DNA of 64,000 nucleotides from an uncultured Sphingomonadaceae bacterium (GCA_913060895.1 CAJXSN010000003.1:204130-268129); one strand, 5' to 3'. Numbered from the stretch's first letter, positions 1-10,350 are shown. Notes: generated by a model not told the origin, from the letters alone. Numbers and translations are program-made.

Positions 1-1032
1 GCCAAGAACGGTCAGCAATTCATATTGCGACAGGCCGCTGGTCCGCGAGGCTGTGGGCAGATCATAGGGCAGATCCAGCCAATCGCCCAAAGTAGCGTCA
101 GGTGTGTGCGAAAGGTCCACAACCACCATATCCATCGACACCTTGCCCAGTAGAGGCAGGTGCCGCCCGTCATGTTCAAGCCATCCCTTTTTACCCCATG
201 CCCGTAGAAATCCATCGGCATAGCCAAGAGAGACGGTGCCGACACGCATCGCAGCCTGAGCAGTGAATTCACGGCTATAGCCGACGGTATCGCCGGGCTT
301 GAGGTGGTGGACCTGAATAATCGAAGCGCGCGGAAAAGCGACTTGCCGAATGCACCCTTCCAGTTCGGGGGACGGAGTGCCGCCATACAGTGCAAGACCG
401 GGACGCGTGAGATCGAAGCTGAAATCGCCACCCAGCCCGATGCCCGCACTGTTGGCAATGCTCAGTTCGCGGGCACCCGTCTGTTCCTTGGCAGCTTTGA
501 ATAAAGCCAGTTGGTCTGCGTTAGTCGGACCCTTCTCCTCGGCGGAAGACAGATGGGTCATCAAGACCGTGATATCGAGGTTGCGGATTAAATCCTCTGC
601 CAGATCGTCCGGAAGTACGCCCAGCCGGTGGATCCCCGTATCGACCATCAGGTGGCAGGGTCCAGAGCTTGTCTCGCCCCATAAACGCGCTTGGTGAATC
701 GAATTGATAACAGGCAGAACGCCGGTCGCCTTGGCGTATCCGGCTTCTTCGGCAGTATTTACACCATGTAGCACTGCCAGCTGCTCTGGGGGGACAAGGT
801 CCAGCATTGGGGCAACCTCGCTCCAATGCGCAACGAAGAAATCGCGCGCACCGGCGTCATGGAGCACCGGTACGCAAGTCTCCACGCCCAGCCCGTAGCA
901 ATCTGCCTTTACCGCTGCGCCTGCACGCGCTTCGCCCGACAAACGGTCCAGCGTGCGCCAATTGGCGGCCAATGCTTCCCGGTCGATATCCAGCCTGATG
1001 GTGGGCAGAGGTGGAGCAATTCCAGTGCTCAC
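1..1032 (-). CDS. alr: Alanine racemase, 3' end truncated by window edge, GTG start
   Basis: Reverse-strand translation from GTG at 1032 gives VSTGIAPPLPTIRLDIDREALAANWRTLDRLSG...AVKADCYGLG...GKVSMDMVVVDLSHTP, with alanine racemase PLP-lysine and C-terminal motifs. It is absent from the ORF track because it runs off the edge. Confidence 0.9.
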   Translation of the reverse strand, partial: MSTGIAPPLPTIRLDIDREALAANWRTLDRLSGEARAGAAVKADCYGLGVETCVPVLHDAGARDFFVAHWSEVAPMLDLVPPEQLAVLHGVNTAEEAGYAKATGVLPVINSIHQARLWGETSSGPCHLMVDTGIHRLGVLPDDLAEDLIRNLDITVLMTHLSSAEEKGPTNADQLALFKAAKEQTGARELSIANSAGIGLGGDFSFDLTRPGLALYGGTPSPELEGCIRQVAFPRASIIQVHHLKPGDTVGYSREFTAQAAMRVGTVSLGYADGFLRAWGKKGWLEHDGRHLPLLGKVSMDMVVVDLSHTPDATLGDWLDLPYDLPTASRTSGLSQYELLTVLG

Positions 1033-1033
1033 G

Positions 1034-2683
1034 TCAGGGGAGTGCACGCTCTTTGAAATCGGTTGGGGCACCGCTTGGCAGACCCCACCATGCGACCACG
1101 GTACCAAAGGCAACCACCACCCAAGTGTACCATAGACCAGCATAGAGGTCGCCCGAACGTGCTACGATAAATCCGGCGATCAGTGGCAGGAACCCTCCGA
1201 GATAGCCGGCCCCGATATGATAGGGGATCGACATGGAAGAATAGCGGATGCGCGGCGGGAACATTTCCGAAAGCAGTGCCGCGACGGAACCAAAAGTTAG
1301 CGCCGATAGAGCAGCGAGCACCAGAACAAGTCCGAATATCCCCATAATATTGGCTAAAGGCGGCGTCTGAGGACTGAAATCAAAACCCTGCTGCGTCAAC
1401 GCCGCCTGAATACCGGCACGCCGCGCGTTGCTATTGTCCGACCATTCCGGCTCCAGCGCTACATCCTGCCCGCCAACAGTCAGTGAGAGGCTCTCTGCCT
1501 CGACCCGGTCATACATCACGCCGCTGGCGGTCAGCGCTTCGAGTATCTTGCCGCACTCGGTTTGCTCGCGATCAAAAAGATCGGCGAAAGGATCGGTGGT
1601 GCATTGCGAACCCGATACCACCACAGGGCTGCGTTCTGCCGCAGAGGTAAGGCCTGGATTGGCCAAACTGCCCATAGCCCAGAATATCGGGAACATCAGG
1701 ACCAGCATGGCCACCGCACCAACCAGAATGGGTTTGCGCCGACCCACACGGTCCGACCATTTCCCGACGGCCAGATAAAACCCCATGGAAACGAGACCGA
1801 CTGCAAGCAGGATCATTTCCACCACGAACTCATCCAGCCGCATATCTTTCTGCAGAAACGACAGGCTGGAGAAAAATGCCGTGTACCAGATGGTGGTCAA
1901 TACGCCGGTTACGCCAAAAAGCGCTACGAAGATGCGCTTCTTGTTACCTGGATAAGTGAAGCTTTCGACAAATGGATTGCTCGCTGTCTCGCCCGCTTTC
2001 TTCATTGCTACGAACACCGGGCTCTCACTCAGTTTCAGGCGCATCCACAGCGATATGCCGAGTAAGACGATGGAAAGGAGAAACGGCACGCGCCAGCCCC
2101 ATTCGGCAAACACATCGGCCGGGAACAGCGCACGGCAGGCAAGCACTACGATAATGCTGAGAGCAAAGCCGCCCACAACGCTGGCCTGAATGAAACTGGT
2201 GTAGAACCCTCGCTTTTCTTTCGGAGCATGCTCAGCCACATAAATCGCCGCCCCGCCATATTCCCCGCCAAGCGCCAGGCCCTGCATGATGCGCAGCAGA
2301 ATGACGATGAAAGGTGCCCAAAGCCCGATGCTGGCTGCACTGGGGACAAGCCCTACACCGGCGGTCGCGATACCCATCAGAGTAACGGTGACCAGAAAAG
2401 TGTATTTTCGTCCCAGCCGGTCGCCCAGAAATCCAAACAGGACCGCGCCCAGCGGACGGAATCCGAACCCGATGGCAAAGCCAGCCCATACAAGAAGGAC
2501 TTGCAAAGTCTCGTTATCGCTGGGGAAAAAGGCCGCTCCGATCAAGGTGAACAGCGTTCCGTAGATAAAAAAGTCGTACCATTCGAAAATGGTCCCGGCG
2601 GAACTGGCCGCAATGACCAGCCGGATCTCCTTGTCGGTCGGTTTGCGAACCGGCGCTACTTCGGATGCGCTCATTATCTGCAT
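1034..2683 (-). CDS. MFS transporter, metabolite:H+ symporter (ProP-like) family
   Basis: ASSAGTIFEWYDFFIYGTL and FLGDRLGRKYTF motifs, multiple TM segments, SD ggagg upstream of ATG. Confidence 0.88.
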   Translation of the reverse strand: MQIMSASEVAPVRKPTDKEIRLVIAASSAGTIFEWYDFFIYGTLFTLIGAAFFPSDNETLQVLLVWAGFAIGFGFRPLGAVLFGFLGDRLGRKYTFLVTVTLMGIATAGVGLVPSAASIGLWAPFIVILLRIMQGLALGGEYGGAAIYVAEHAPKEKRGFYTSFIQASVVGGFALSIIVVLACRALFPADVFAEWGWRVPFLLSIVLLGISLWMRLKLSESPVFVAMKKAGETASNPFVESFTYPGNKKRIFVALFGVTGVLTTIWYTAFFSSLSFLQKDMRLDEFVVEMILLAVGLVSMGFYLAVGKWSDRVGRRKPILVGAVAMLVLMFPIFWAMGSLANPGLTSAAERSPVVVSGSQCTTDPFADLFDREQTECGKILEALTASGVMYDRVEAESLSLTVGGQDVALEPEWSDNSNARRAGIQAALTQQGFDFSPQTPPLANIMGIFGLVLVLAALSALTFGSVAALLSEMFPPRIRYSSMSIPYHIGAGYLGGFLPLIAGFIVARSGDLYAGLWYTWVVVAFGTVVAWWGLPSGAPTDFKERALP

Positions 2684-2743
2684 GTCCTCCCCTAAAAAGA
2701 CGCCGCAGAACTAGCGGACGGGGCAAGGTATTCAAGCTGCAAT

Positions 2744-3214
2744 TCAGGTAGTACCTGAACTCTCTTGCAGTTCCCCAGCAGCCAACGCATCGGCAAAGGC
2801 CTGCCAGGGTAGCAGGATTGCGCCATGCCGGGCGGGATAGGCAAGTGCTTCTTGTACAGGTGACAGATCGGGGCTCGATGGCAACGGCCCTGTTTTGGAC
2901 AGCCAGCCGATCACCGCGTTTGCAGAAGCTGCGATTTCGTTTTGCTCTCGCCCGCCTGCCCAGTCTGCAAACAAGGCCGCACTGGCTTGCCCTACGGCGC
3001 AAGCCTGCACCAGCATCCCAATGGCGCGAACATTGCTCCCCTCCAGTACAAGATCGAGTTTCAGCGACCCTCCGCAAGTCTCGGACCGTGCTGCGCCGTG
3101 GAGCGGAGCGTCGGGCAATGACGGATATGTGGCCAGTCTGGTCGCAAGGGCCAGCATTTGCGGAGTGTACAGACGCCCGGACGAGGATGAGCGCGGGAGG
3201 TGTGCACCCGTCAT
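2744..3214 (-). CDS. Iron-sulfur cluster assembly scaffold-like (IscU/NifU N-domain-like) protein
   Basis: HGAARSETCGGSLKLDL...ACAVGQASAALFADW: spaced Cys pattern of IscU-like proteins. Confidence 0.65.
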   Translation of the reverse strand: MTGAHLPRSSSSGRLYTPQMLALATRLATYPSLPDAPLHGAARSETCGGSLKLDLVLEGSNVRAIGMLVQACAVGQASAALFADWAGGREQNEIAASANAVIGWLSKTGPLPSSPDLSPVQEALAYPARHGAILLPWQAFADALAAGELQESSGTT

Positions 3215-3741
3215 TGTGACGCAGCAGCGGCTTCTTCTGCGGCATGTATTTGCGCTCGGCGTGCAGCGATCAGTGGGACAAGTTCATTGGTTGCAGCATT
3301 GATCGCCGGATAGGTGCGCGCAGTGGCCACCCATGCCGGACGTCCAGTAACGCTCCAATCCTCATCGAAGGTGAACGCTATCAGGCAAAACCCGAAAACC
3401 GCAATCAGTGTCCCTTTTACTAATCCCATGCCGAAACCGAGTACCCGGTCGACCGGTTTCATGTTGGAACCTCCACCATCGATTTCCGCCAGTCCGACAA
3501 TGATCTTCATACCGATATATGGAATCAGTAGGAGCAGAGCGAAGGCCAGAAGTCCGGCCATAGTGGTATTGCGGATGTACCCCATCAGGAATTCATAGGC
3601 GGGGAAATGCAGGAAGCGGATACAGAACGCGGCAAGGAACCACGTCGCCAGCGACAGTACTTCCTGTACAAGCCCACGTTTGAAGCCGCCGATAGCGGCC
3701 AAACCTACGATCAAAACAACAATGATATCGAAACCGGTCAT
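3211..3741 (-). CDS. cvpA: CvpA family membrane protein
   Basis: MTGFDIIVVLIVGLAAIGGFKRGLVQEVLSL; four hydrophobic helices; upstream of the IscU-like gene with overlapping ends. Confidence 0.85.
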   Translation of the reverse strand: MTGFDIIVVLIVGLAAIGGFKRGLVQEVLSLATWFLAAFCIRFLHFPAYEFLMGYIRNTTMAGLLAFALLLLIPYIGMKIIVGLAEIDGGGSNMKPVDRVLGFGMGLVKGTLIAVFGFCLIAFTFDEDWSVTGRPAWVATARTYPAINAATNELVPLIAARRAQIHAAEEAAAASQ

Positions 3742-3754
3742 GTCGGCTATCTTA

Positions 3755-5122
3755 CTATTGGCTCCCCATTATCCGGTCAACGAGATTGGCAAGTTGTCGC
3801 AATCCGCCATACTGCAAATCCTTTGGCACATCGTCGACACCGTGCGGGCCGAAGGCTTTGGAAAAGCCAAGCTTCGCTCCCTCGCGCATCCGCAGGCTGG
3901 CATGGGATACAGGGCGAATTTCTCCACCGAGAGATACCTCTCCAAAGAAGGTAGATTGCTCGGGCAAAGGTTTATCGGCTAGCGCGCTGACCAGAGCAGC
4001 CGCGATTGCCAGATCGGCTGCAGGGTCCGACAAACGGTATCCACCGGCAATATTGAGATAAACTTCAGCCGAGCTAAAGTTGAGGCCGCAGCGCGATTCC
4101 AGAACGGCCAGCAACATGGCGAGCCGTCCGCTGTCCCAGCCAACCACGGCGCGACGCGGTGTTGCGCCCGATTGCAGCCGTACGATCAAAGCCTGTACCT
4201 CAACCAGCACCGGGCGCGTGCCTTCCAGTGCGGGGAAGACAGAGCTGCCCGCCAAAGGTTGCTCACGGCCCGACAGAAACAGCATGGATGGGTTCGAGAC
4301 TTCCTCAAGACCCGCTCCGGCCATTGCAAACACGCCGATTTCATCGACTGCGCCAAAGCGGTTTTTGAGTGCGCGCAGGATGCGGTATTGGTGGCTACGC
4401 TCGCCCTCGAAGCTCATCACTACGTCGACCATGTGTTCCAACACGCGTGGTCCGGCGATGCTACCATCCTTAGTCACATGGCCGACCAGCACCATCGCAA
4501 CGCCGTTTTCCTTGGCATAGCGGATCAGTTCAAACGCGCATCCGCGCACCTGACTCACCGTGCCGGGAGCCCCTTCGATCGTGTCGGAATACATGGTCTG
4601 AATAGAATCTATCACCAGCAATTTGGGCGGTTCCATCGTGCCCAGCGTAGTCAGAATATCTCGGACCGAAGTTGCAGCGGCCAAATTGACCGGCGCGTCG
4701 GCCAATCCCAGGCGCGATGCACGCAGACGTACTTGTCCCGGCGCTTCTTCGCCGCTGATATAGACCGCACGCCCGCCATCTTTTGCAATTGCGGCAGCAG
4801 TTTGCAGCAACAGAGTGGATTTCCCGATACCTGGGTCGCCGCCCATTAGGATCGCGCTACCGGGCACCAAACCACCGCCCAGTGCACGATCGAACTCGGC
4901 TAGGCCGGTGGGCTGACGCACTGGCATCTCACCGGGCTTGTCCAGCGGAACGAAAGCGACACCCCTGCCCCCGCTCGACAAATCATGTTTTTGAGAAAAT
5001 ACCGTGGCAGGCGCGTCCTCTACCAGCGTATTCCACTCAGAACAGTCGGGGCACTGCCCCTGCCATCGGGGGGAGACCGAGCCGCAAGCCTGACAGATGT
5101 AGCGTTTTTTCGGCTTTGCCAT
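3755..5122 (-). CDS. radA: DNA repair protein RadA
   Basis: MAKPKKRYICQACGSVSPRWQGQCPDCSEWNTLVE zinc finger, GGDPGIGKSTLLLQ Walker A, KNRFG motif. The true start is taken at the internal Met. Confidence 0.96.
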   Translation of the reverse strand: MAKPKKRYICQACGSVSPRWQGQCPDCSEWNTLVEDAPATVFSQKHDLSSGGRGVAFVPLDKPGEMPVRQPTGLAEFDRALGGGLVPGSAILMGGDPGIGKSTLLLQTAAAIAKDGGRAVYISGEEAPGQVRLRASRLGLADAPVNLAAATSVRDILTTLGTMEPPKLLVIDSIQTMYSDTIEGAPGTVSQVRGCAFELIRYAKENGVAMVLVGHVTKDGSIAGPRVLEHMVDVVMSFEGERSHQYRILRALKNRFGAVDEIGVFAMAGAGLEEVSNPSMLFLSGREQPLAGSSVFPALEGTRPVLVEVQALIVRLQSGATPRRAVVGWDSGRLAMLLAVLESRCGLNFSSAEVYLNIAGGYRLSDPAADLAIAAALVSALADKPLPEQSTFFGEVSLGGEIRPVSHASLRMREGAKLGFSKAFGPHGVDDVPKDLQYGGLRQLANLVDRIMGSQ

Positions 5123-5193
5123 ACGATTTTCCGTAAACAGAACATTTGAAGAACGCAATTGCGTTTAGGGATTATCCCCTTCACAAGGTTGGG

Positions 5194-7509
5194 ATGCGCC
5201 AGAAAGAGCTCCGCATTGCGCTCGTCTGCTACGGCGGGGTCAGCCTCGCTGTGTATATGCACGGCGTGACCAAAGAGGTTTGGAAGCTGGCTCGTGCGAG
5301 CCGCGCGTTTCATGATGACGATGATAGCGAGCGCGGGGCAGAAGCGGCCTATCGGCGGTTGTTGGCTCATTTGCGCGATGATCGTGGTCTGCTGTTGCGG
5401 GTGTTGCCAGATATACTGACTGGCGCAAGCGCGGGAGGTATCAACGCCGTGTTTCTGGCCGAGGCGATCCATTCGGGACGCTCGCTGGAGCCGCTGACTG
5501 ATCTGTGGCTGGATAATGCCGATATTGAGCGACTGACCGATAAGGATGCGCGGCCCATGTGGCGCTATGCCAAGATATGGGCGCAGCCATTGGCCGAATA
5601 TCTTCTGCGCCGTCCTGGTAATGCAGTAAGCGAAAGCGTCGCGCCAGAAACGCGCGAGGAAGTGCGCACCAAGGTATCGCGCCTTATCCGTGGCCGCTGG
5701 TTCCAGCCACCATTCTCAGGCGTTGGTATGTCGCATCTGCTGCACACTGCGCTGCAGACAATGGCCGAAAGCGAGACCAGCCCGCCGCTCTTGCCGCCGG
5801 GCCATCCGATGGACTTGTTCGTTACCGCGACAGATTTCCGCGGTTATCTGGAGATGCTTACACTCAATAGTCCGCCACTGGTGATGGAAAGCGAACACAG
5901 GATGCCAATGTCATTCAAATCTCGGGTTCCGCAGGAAAGTGGACAGGGGCTGGCCCATCCGCTGGAATTGACGCTGGCCGCGCGGGCGACCTCCAGCTTT
6001 CCGGGAGCATTCCCTCCTCTAAAATTCGCGGAGATTGACCGCGTGGCTGCCGATACGGAACAGAACTGGTCTGGACGCGATGATTTTCTTGCTCGCACAA
6101 TGCCAGTCCATGTGAAGTACGGAACGACAGAGCGTGTCGAGCTTATCGACGGTGCGGTGCTGGTCAATGCGCCATTTAAAGGCGCGGCCGAAGCTTTGCG
6201 CGGACGACCGGCCCACCGCGAGGTCGATCGCCGGTTCGTCTATATCGATCCGCGGCCCGACCGGTTCAGTCAGGACGAGCCAGATACCGATCGGCCTGTC
6301 GGATTTTTTTCCGCCATCTTCGGCTCGCTTTCAACCATCCCCCGCGAACAACCTATCCGCGACAATCTGGAAACTCTGGAGAAACAATCGCGCGAAGCGG
6401 TGCGGCGGCGCGAAATCGTCAACGGGATGCGGCCGGGGGTGGAAGCGGCGGTAGAGAAATTGTTCGGGCGAACCCTTTTCCTCAATCGGCCCACAGTAAA
6501 GCGCCTGAGAGGCTGGCGAACGCGGGCTCAGCAAGCGGCGGCAGAGGGATCGGGCTTTGCCTATCATGCGTATGCCCAAACCAAGTTTACCAGCATAGTC
6601 GAACGGCTTGCCGAACTGGTGCTGGCCAACGCACCATCGCTGGCTATGCCTGATGCCATGCCGATTGCAGCGCGTCTGCGTGAAGAACTCGGTGCGCGTG
6701 GATTGTCCGACCTGAGCGATGCAAATGGCGGTGCAAACGCAGAAGCAATTGCGTTTTTCCGAGTCCACGATTTGGGCTTTCGCCTGCGCCGCTTGCGGCT
6801 GCTGGCTCGGCGCGCATCGCGTGACTGGGAGGCGGATCCTGAATTTGACGATGCAGCGATCGACAATGCGCGTGCGGCAATTTACGATATTTTGGCACTA
6901 TACCATGACCGTGATCCTTCAGCGCATCTGGGTCCGGATTTTGCCGAAGCAGCCGCCAATGTGATGCAGGATCCGGGAGCGGTTCTGGATATGCTGGGCC
7001 AGCGGCATTTGCTGCCCGAACTTGACGATACCGCGGAAGAAATGCTGTCCGCTGCGCTTGCCGAAATGCCGCAAAACCTACGGCGACGAATGCTGCTGAC
7101 TTATCTCGGCTTTCCGTTTTACGATGTAGCGACTCTGCCTCTGCTGGGTAATGACGGGCTGACCGAATTCGATCCTGTTAAAGTCGATCGGATCAGCCCG
7201 GAGGATGCTACTTCGATCCGCGATGGTGGGACATCGGCGACTTTACGTGGAACGGAGTTTTACAATTTTGGTGCATTCTTCAGTCGCACCTACCGCGAGA
7301 ATGATTATCTTTGGGGTCGCCTGCACGGGGCGGAGCGCATGGTCGATCTGGTGTGCTCTACTCTCGATGCGCCAATGGAGGATGCGCTTTTTCTAGAGTT
7401 CAAGCGTGATCTTTTTCTTGCGATTCTCGACGAAGAGCGTGATCGTTTGACAGCCGATGCAGGCTTGATCGAGCGCATCGAAGCAGAGGTTCGCGAACGT
7501 CTCGGCTAA
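5194..7509 (+). CDS. Patatin-like protein (DUF3376-type)
   Basis: LRIALVCYGGVSLAVYMHGVTKEVWKL ... GASAGGINAVFLAEA (GxSxG) ... DGAVLVNAPF (catalytic DG). Confidence 0.85.
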   Translation: MRQKELRIALVCYGGVSLAVYMHGVTKEVWKLARASRAFHDDDDSERGAEAAYRRLLAHLRDDRGLLLRVLPDILTGASAGGINAVFLAEAIHSGRSLEPLTDLWLDNADIERLTDKDARPMWRYAKIWAQPLAEYLLRRPGNAVSESVAPETREEVRTKVSRLIRGRWFQPPFSGVGMSHLLHTALQTMAESETSPPLLPPGHPMDLFVTATDFRGYLEMLTLNSPPLVMESEHRMPMSFKSRVPQESGQGLAHPLELTLAARATSSFPGAFPPLKFAEIDRVAADTEQNWSGRDDFLARTMPVHVKYGTTERVELIDGAVLVNAPFKGAAEALRGRPAHREVDRRFVYIDPRPDRFSQDEPDTDRPVGFFSAIFGSLSTIPREQPIRDNLETLEKQSREAVRRREIVNGMRPGVEAAVEKLFGRTLFLNRPTVKRLRGWRTRAQQAAAEGSGFAYHAYAQTKFTSIVERLAELVLANAPSLAMPDAMPIAARLREELGARGLSDLSDANGGANAEAIAFFRVHDLGFRLRRLRLLARRASRDWEADPEFDDAAIDNARAAIYDILALYHDRDPSAHLGPDFAEAAANVMQDPGAVLDMLGQRHLLPELDDTAEEMLSAALAEMPQNLRRRMLLTYLGFPFYDVATLPLLGNDGLTEFDPVKVDRISPEDATSIRDGGTSATLRGTEFYNFGAFFSRTYRENDYLWGRLHGAERMVDLVCSTLDAPMEDALFLEFKRDLFLAILDEERDRLTADAGLIERIEAEVRERLG

Positions 7510-7519
7510 GCGGTGTTTT

Positions 7520-8167
7520 CTATGCGCTTGGTAAGGTCCCTGCCCGGTCGAAGAACAGCAGCATAGCCAGTCGACCGCTTTCCAGATCGGTCCCGAATCC
7601 GGGCGCTGCGGTATGGAACAGCCAAGGTGAGAAGAGTATCAATCGATTGAAGCGGATGGGCACGCGCATCGTGCGCTGCCACTTCGCCGGATGGGTTGTG
7701 TCTTTGTTCACCACCTCCCCCAGAACTGCGTTGATGTCGGTAAAGCCTGCTTCGCGGGCCGCCTCCAGCGTTGGTGGGATACGGTCCAGCCCGGTACGTT
7801 TATGACGGAAAAAGTCTGTACCGCCTGCGTTTGGTTTCGCGCAGTCTTCAGGCTTCGACAGGTACAGAATGCCGGAGTAGAACGCCGGGTCGACATGGAC
7901 CCCACTATGCCCCTTGTCACTTTTCAGCGTAATCCGGCATCGGCCGTGGCTGGTGTTCGGAGCGCCAGCCACGGACACACCGATCTGGCTGGAGACCGCT
8001 TGCTCCAGCGTTTTCGTCGGCAGGGCCTTTGTTGAATTGCGACCCGGAAAGTTGCTCTGGTTCGCCTCAGCATCATAGCCGAGCCCCAGCGCAGCGCGGC
8101 GCACGGCATGGGGATCGGCTAGAAAATCGTCGATTATTGAAAGGGTAGGCAGCATCGCCATCGGCAA
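7520..8167 (-). CDS. DUF6445-like protein (2OG-Fe oxygenase-like fold suspected)
   Basis: NFPGRNS, HVDPAFYSGILYLSKPEDCAKPNAGGTDFFRHKRTG, FNRLILFSPWLFHTAAPGFG: H-x-D...H pattern. Confidence 0.6.
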   Translation of the reverse strand: MPMAMLPTLSIIDDFLADPHAVRRAALGLGYDAEANQSNFPGRNSTKALPTKTLEQAVSSQIGVSVAGAPNTSHGRCRITLKSDKGHSGVHVDPAFYSGILYLSKPEDCAKPNAGGTDFFRHKRTGLDRIPPTLEAAREAGFTDINAVLGEVVNKDTTHPAKWQRTMRVPIRFNRLILFSPWLFHTAAPGFGTDLESGRLAMLLFFDRAGTLPSA

Positions 8168-8185
8168 AATCGAAGTTGGTCCTTG

Positions 8186-9082
8186 TCAGTCCAACGAAGT
8201 CCAGATTGCCTCGACAAATTGGTCAGCGCTGATGAAGCCCTCGCCCCGATTAAAATCCGCCAGCGGCTTGGCCGCGACGGCTTCCCCTTTGGTCATGCCT
8301 GCCTCACGAAGCGCCTTCACCAGTTCGACCGCCTGTCCGATCATGGCGCGATAGGCCACCAGTTCCGCCTTGTTCGACATCGGGCCGTGACCCGGAATAA
8401 CCTTCGTTTCATTATCGATCATGCGAATGATTTGATCGATCGAGCCCATCGCATTGATGACATTTCCGCCCGAATCCACATCGATGAAGGGGTAGCCGGG
8501 CATCTTGAAATAGAGGTCGCCGGCATGGACGACATTGGCCTCCTCCCAATGGATTACACTGTCGCCATCGGTGTGGCCGCCGCCGGTGAAAATCACATTC
8601 ACGCTGTTTCCATTGAGATTGAGGCGCAAACCCTGCTCATAAGTGACGACCGGCAACGCGACCTTGGGCGATGGCGGTGTTTCGCTGCCAGCGGTCATGC
8701 CGCCCGCAGTCATTCGCGTACGGACATTGTGGTGGGCAAAGATTAATGCACCAGCCTTGCCGAAATTCTCGTTCCCGCCCGTATGGTCGGAATGCCAGTG
8801 AGTGTTGATAAGATACTCTACAGGCTGCGCACCAAGATCGGCGATGGCGGATTGGATTTTACCCGTAAGTGGTGCAAACTGATCGTCGATCAGAACAGTT
8901 CCGTCTTCGCCATGACTAACGCCGATATTGCCTCCAGCGCCAAATAGCACAGCGATGCCGGGCGCGATCTCCTCGGTCGTGATTTGAACATCATCAAAAT
9001 TGCTCTGCGCAGAAGCGGGCGCAGTAGCCAAAACTGCCGTTAGTGCCGCCATGCCAAGCGATACGGATACGAACTTCTTCAT
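8186..9082 (-). CDS. MBL-fold metallo-hydrolase, secreted
   Basis: Signal peptide MKKFVSVSLGMAALTAVLATAPASA; INTHWHSDHTGGNENF (HxHxDH) and VIPGHGP. Confidence 0.88.
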   Translation of the reverse strand: MKKFVSVSLGMAALTAVLATAPASAQSNFDDVQITTEEIAPGIAVLFGAGGNIGVSHGEDGTVLIDDQFAPLTGKIQSAIADLGAQPVEYLINTHWHSDHTGGNENFGKAGALIFAHHNVRTRMTAGGMTAGSETPPSPKVALPVVTYEQGLRLNLNGNSVNVIFTGGGHTDGDSVIHWEEANVVHAGDLYFKMPGYPFIDVDSGGNVINAMGSIDQIIRMIDNETKVIPGHGPMSNKAELVAYRAMIGQAVELVKALREAGMTKGEAVAAKPLADFNRGEGFISADQFVEAIWTSLD

Positions 9083-9153
9083 TAGACCATCCCCTTAATA
9101 ATGTTGGGATCGTCCTACGCCGAAAAAGAATTGCCTGTCGAGGCCGCATTCTT

Positions 9154-10269
9154 TCAGGCGCCTAGCGCACCTTTCAGCTTGTCGAAAAACCCCTGTGCCT
9201 GTGGGCATTCTGCACCCGTTTCCGTCTCGCGAAATTCTTTGAGCAATTCCTTCTGCGCTTTAGACAGTTTGGTTGGCGTTTCTACCATGATTTCGACCAC
9301 TAGGTCACCGCGTCCGCGCCCTTGCAATACGGGCATACCTGCACCGCGTTTACGCAATTGCTTGCCCGACTGAATACCGGCGGGAATGTCGATGGTATTG
9401 GTGGATCCGTCGAGGTCGGGAATATCCACCGACCCGCCCAAGGCCGCCGTGGTGAAGCTGACCGGAACACGGGTGAGTAGCGTTGTACCTTCACGCTGGA
9501 ACAGATCATGTTCGCCAACATGGATGAAGATGTAGAGGTCACCCGGGGGCGAGCCGCGCGGGCCAGCTTCGCCCTTCCCGCTTAGGCGGATGCGTGTGCC
9601 GGTATCGACACCTGGCGGAATTTCGACGTCGAGAGCTTGCGGCTTGTCCACCCGGCCCTCACCCCGGCACGTGCCGCATGGGTCTTCCAACACTTCACCG
9701 CGCCCGTGACAGTTGGGACATGGCCGTTCGACCACGAAGAATCCCTGATTGGCGCGTACCTTTCCGTGGCCGTTGCACAGGTTGCAGCCGCGCGTGCCGG
9801 TGCCTGGCTCTGCGCCCGATCCGTTGCAGGTGTCGCAACTTTGCGAAATTTCGATCTCGATCTGAGTTTGCTTGCCGTCGAACGCATCTTCCAGCGATAC
9901 GGGCATGTCATAGCGCAGATCTGCGCCGCGCGCCTGACGTTGCCGCCCGCCGCGTCCAAAACCGCCACCAAAAATGGTTTCGAAAATGTCGCCAATGTCG
10001 CCGAAATCGGCATGGCCACCACCGCCGCCCATGCCGCCCTGCTGAAACGCAGCGTGACCATACTGATCGTAAGCAGCGCGCTTCTGAGGGTCTTTGAGGA
10101 CTTCGTAAGCCGCACCAACCGCCTTAAAATGTGCCTCGGCCTCGGCATCACCCGGATTGCGATCAGGGTGATATTTCATCGCCAGTTTGCGATAAGAGGA
10201 TTTCAGCGCTGCGGCATCCGCACTGCGGTCCACGCCAAGCAATTCGTATAGATCGGTTTCAGTAGCCAA
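9154..10269 (-). CDS. dnaJ: Molecular chaperone DnaJ, probable TTG start
   Basis: TETDLYELLGVDRSADAAALKSSYRKLAMKYHPDRNPGD (HPD) and four CxxCxGxG repeats. Homology begins at a TTG (10269) just after gggacggga. Confidence 0.95.
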   Translation of the reverse strand: MATETDLYELLGVDRSADAAALKSSYRKLAMKYHPDRNPGDAEAEAHFKAVGAAYEVLKDPQKRAAYDQYGHAAFQQGGMGGGGGHADFGDIGDIFETIFGGGFGRGGRQRQARGADLRYDMPVSLEDAFDGKQTQIEIEISQSCDTCNGSGAEPGTGTRGCNLCNGHGKVRANQGFFVVERPCPNCHGRGEVLEDPCGTCRGEGRVDKPQALDVEIPPGVDTGTRIRLSGKGEAGPRGSPPGDLYIFIHVGEHDLFQREGTTLLTRVPVSFTTAALGGSVDIPDLDGSTNTIDIPAGIQSGKQLRKRGAGMPVLQGRGRGDLVVEIMVETPTKLSKAQKELLKEFRETETGAECPQAQGFFDKLKGALGA

Positions 10270-10350
10270 TGGAATTTCCCGTCCCTTAAACGTTAGGCCG
10301 CCGCCGATGCGCATTGGCACCGGCGGCGGCTTGTTTCGTCATTCGAACGA

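Noticed and set aside
12-458. 148-aa minus-strand ORF at the window start
   Set aside because: Alternate frame of the alanine racemase gene, which is missing from the ORF track because it is truncated.
2514-3245. 243-aa minus-strand ORF spanning the MFS/IscU-like boundary
   Set aside because: Overlaps the IscU-like gene and the MFS start in another frame; Arg/Cys-rich out-of-frame composition.
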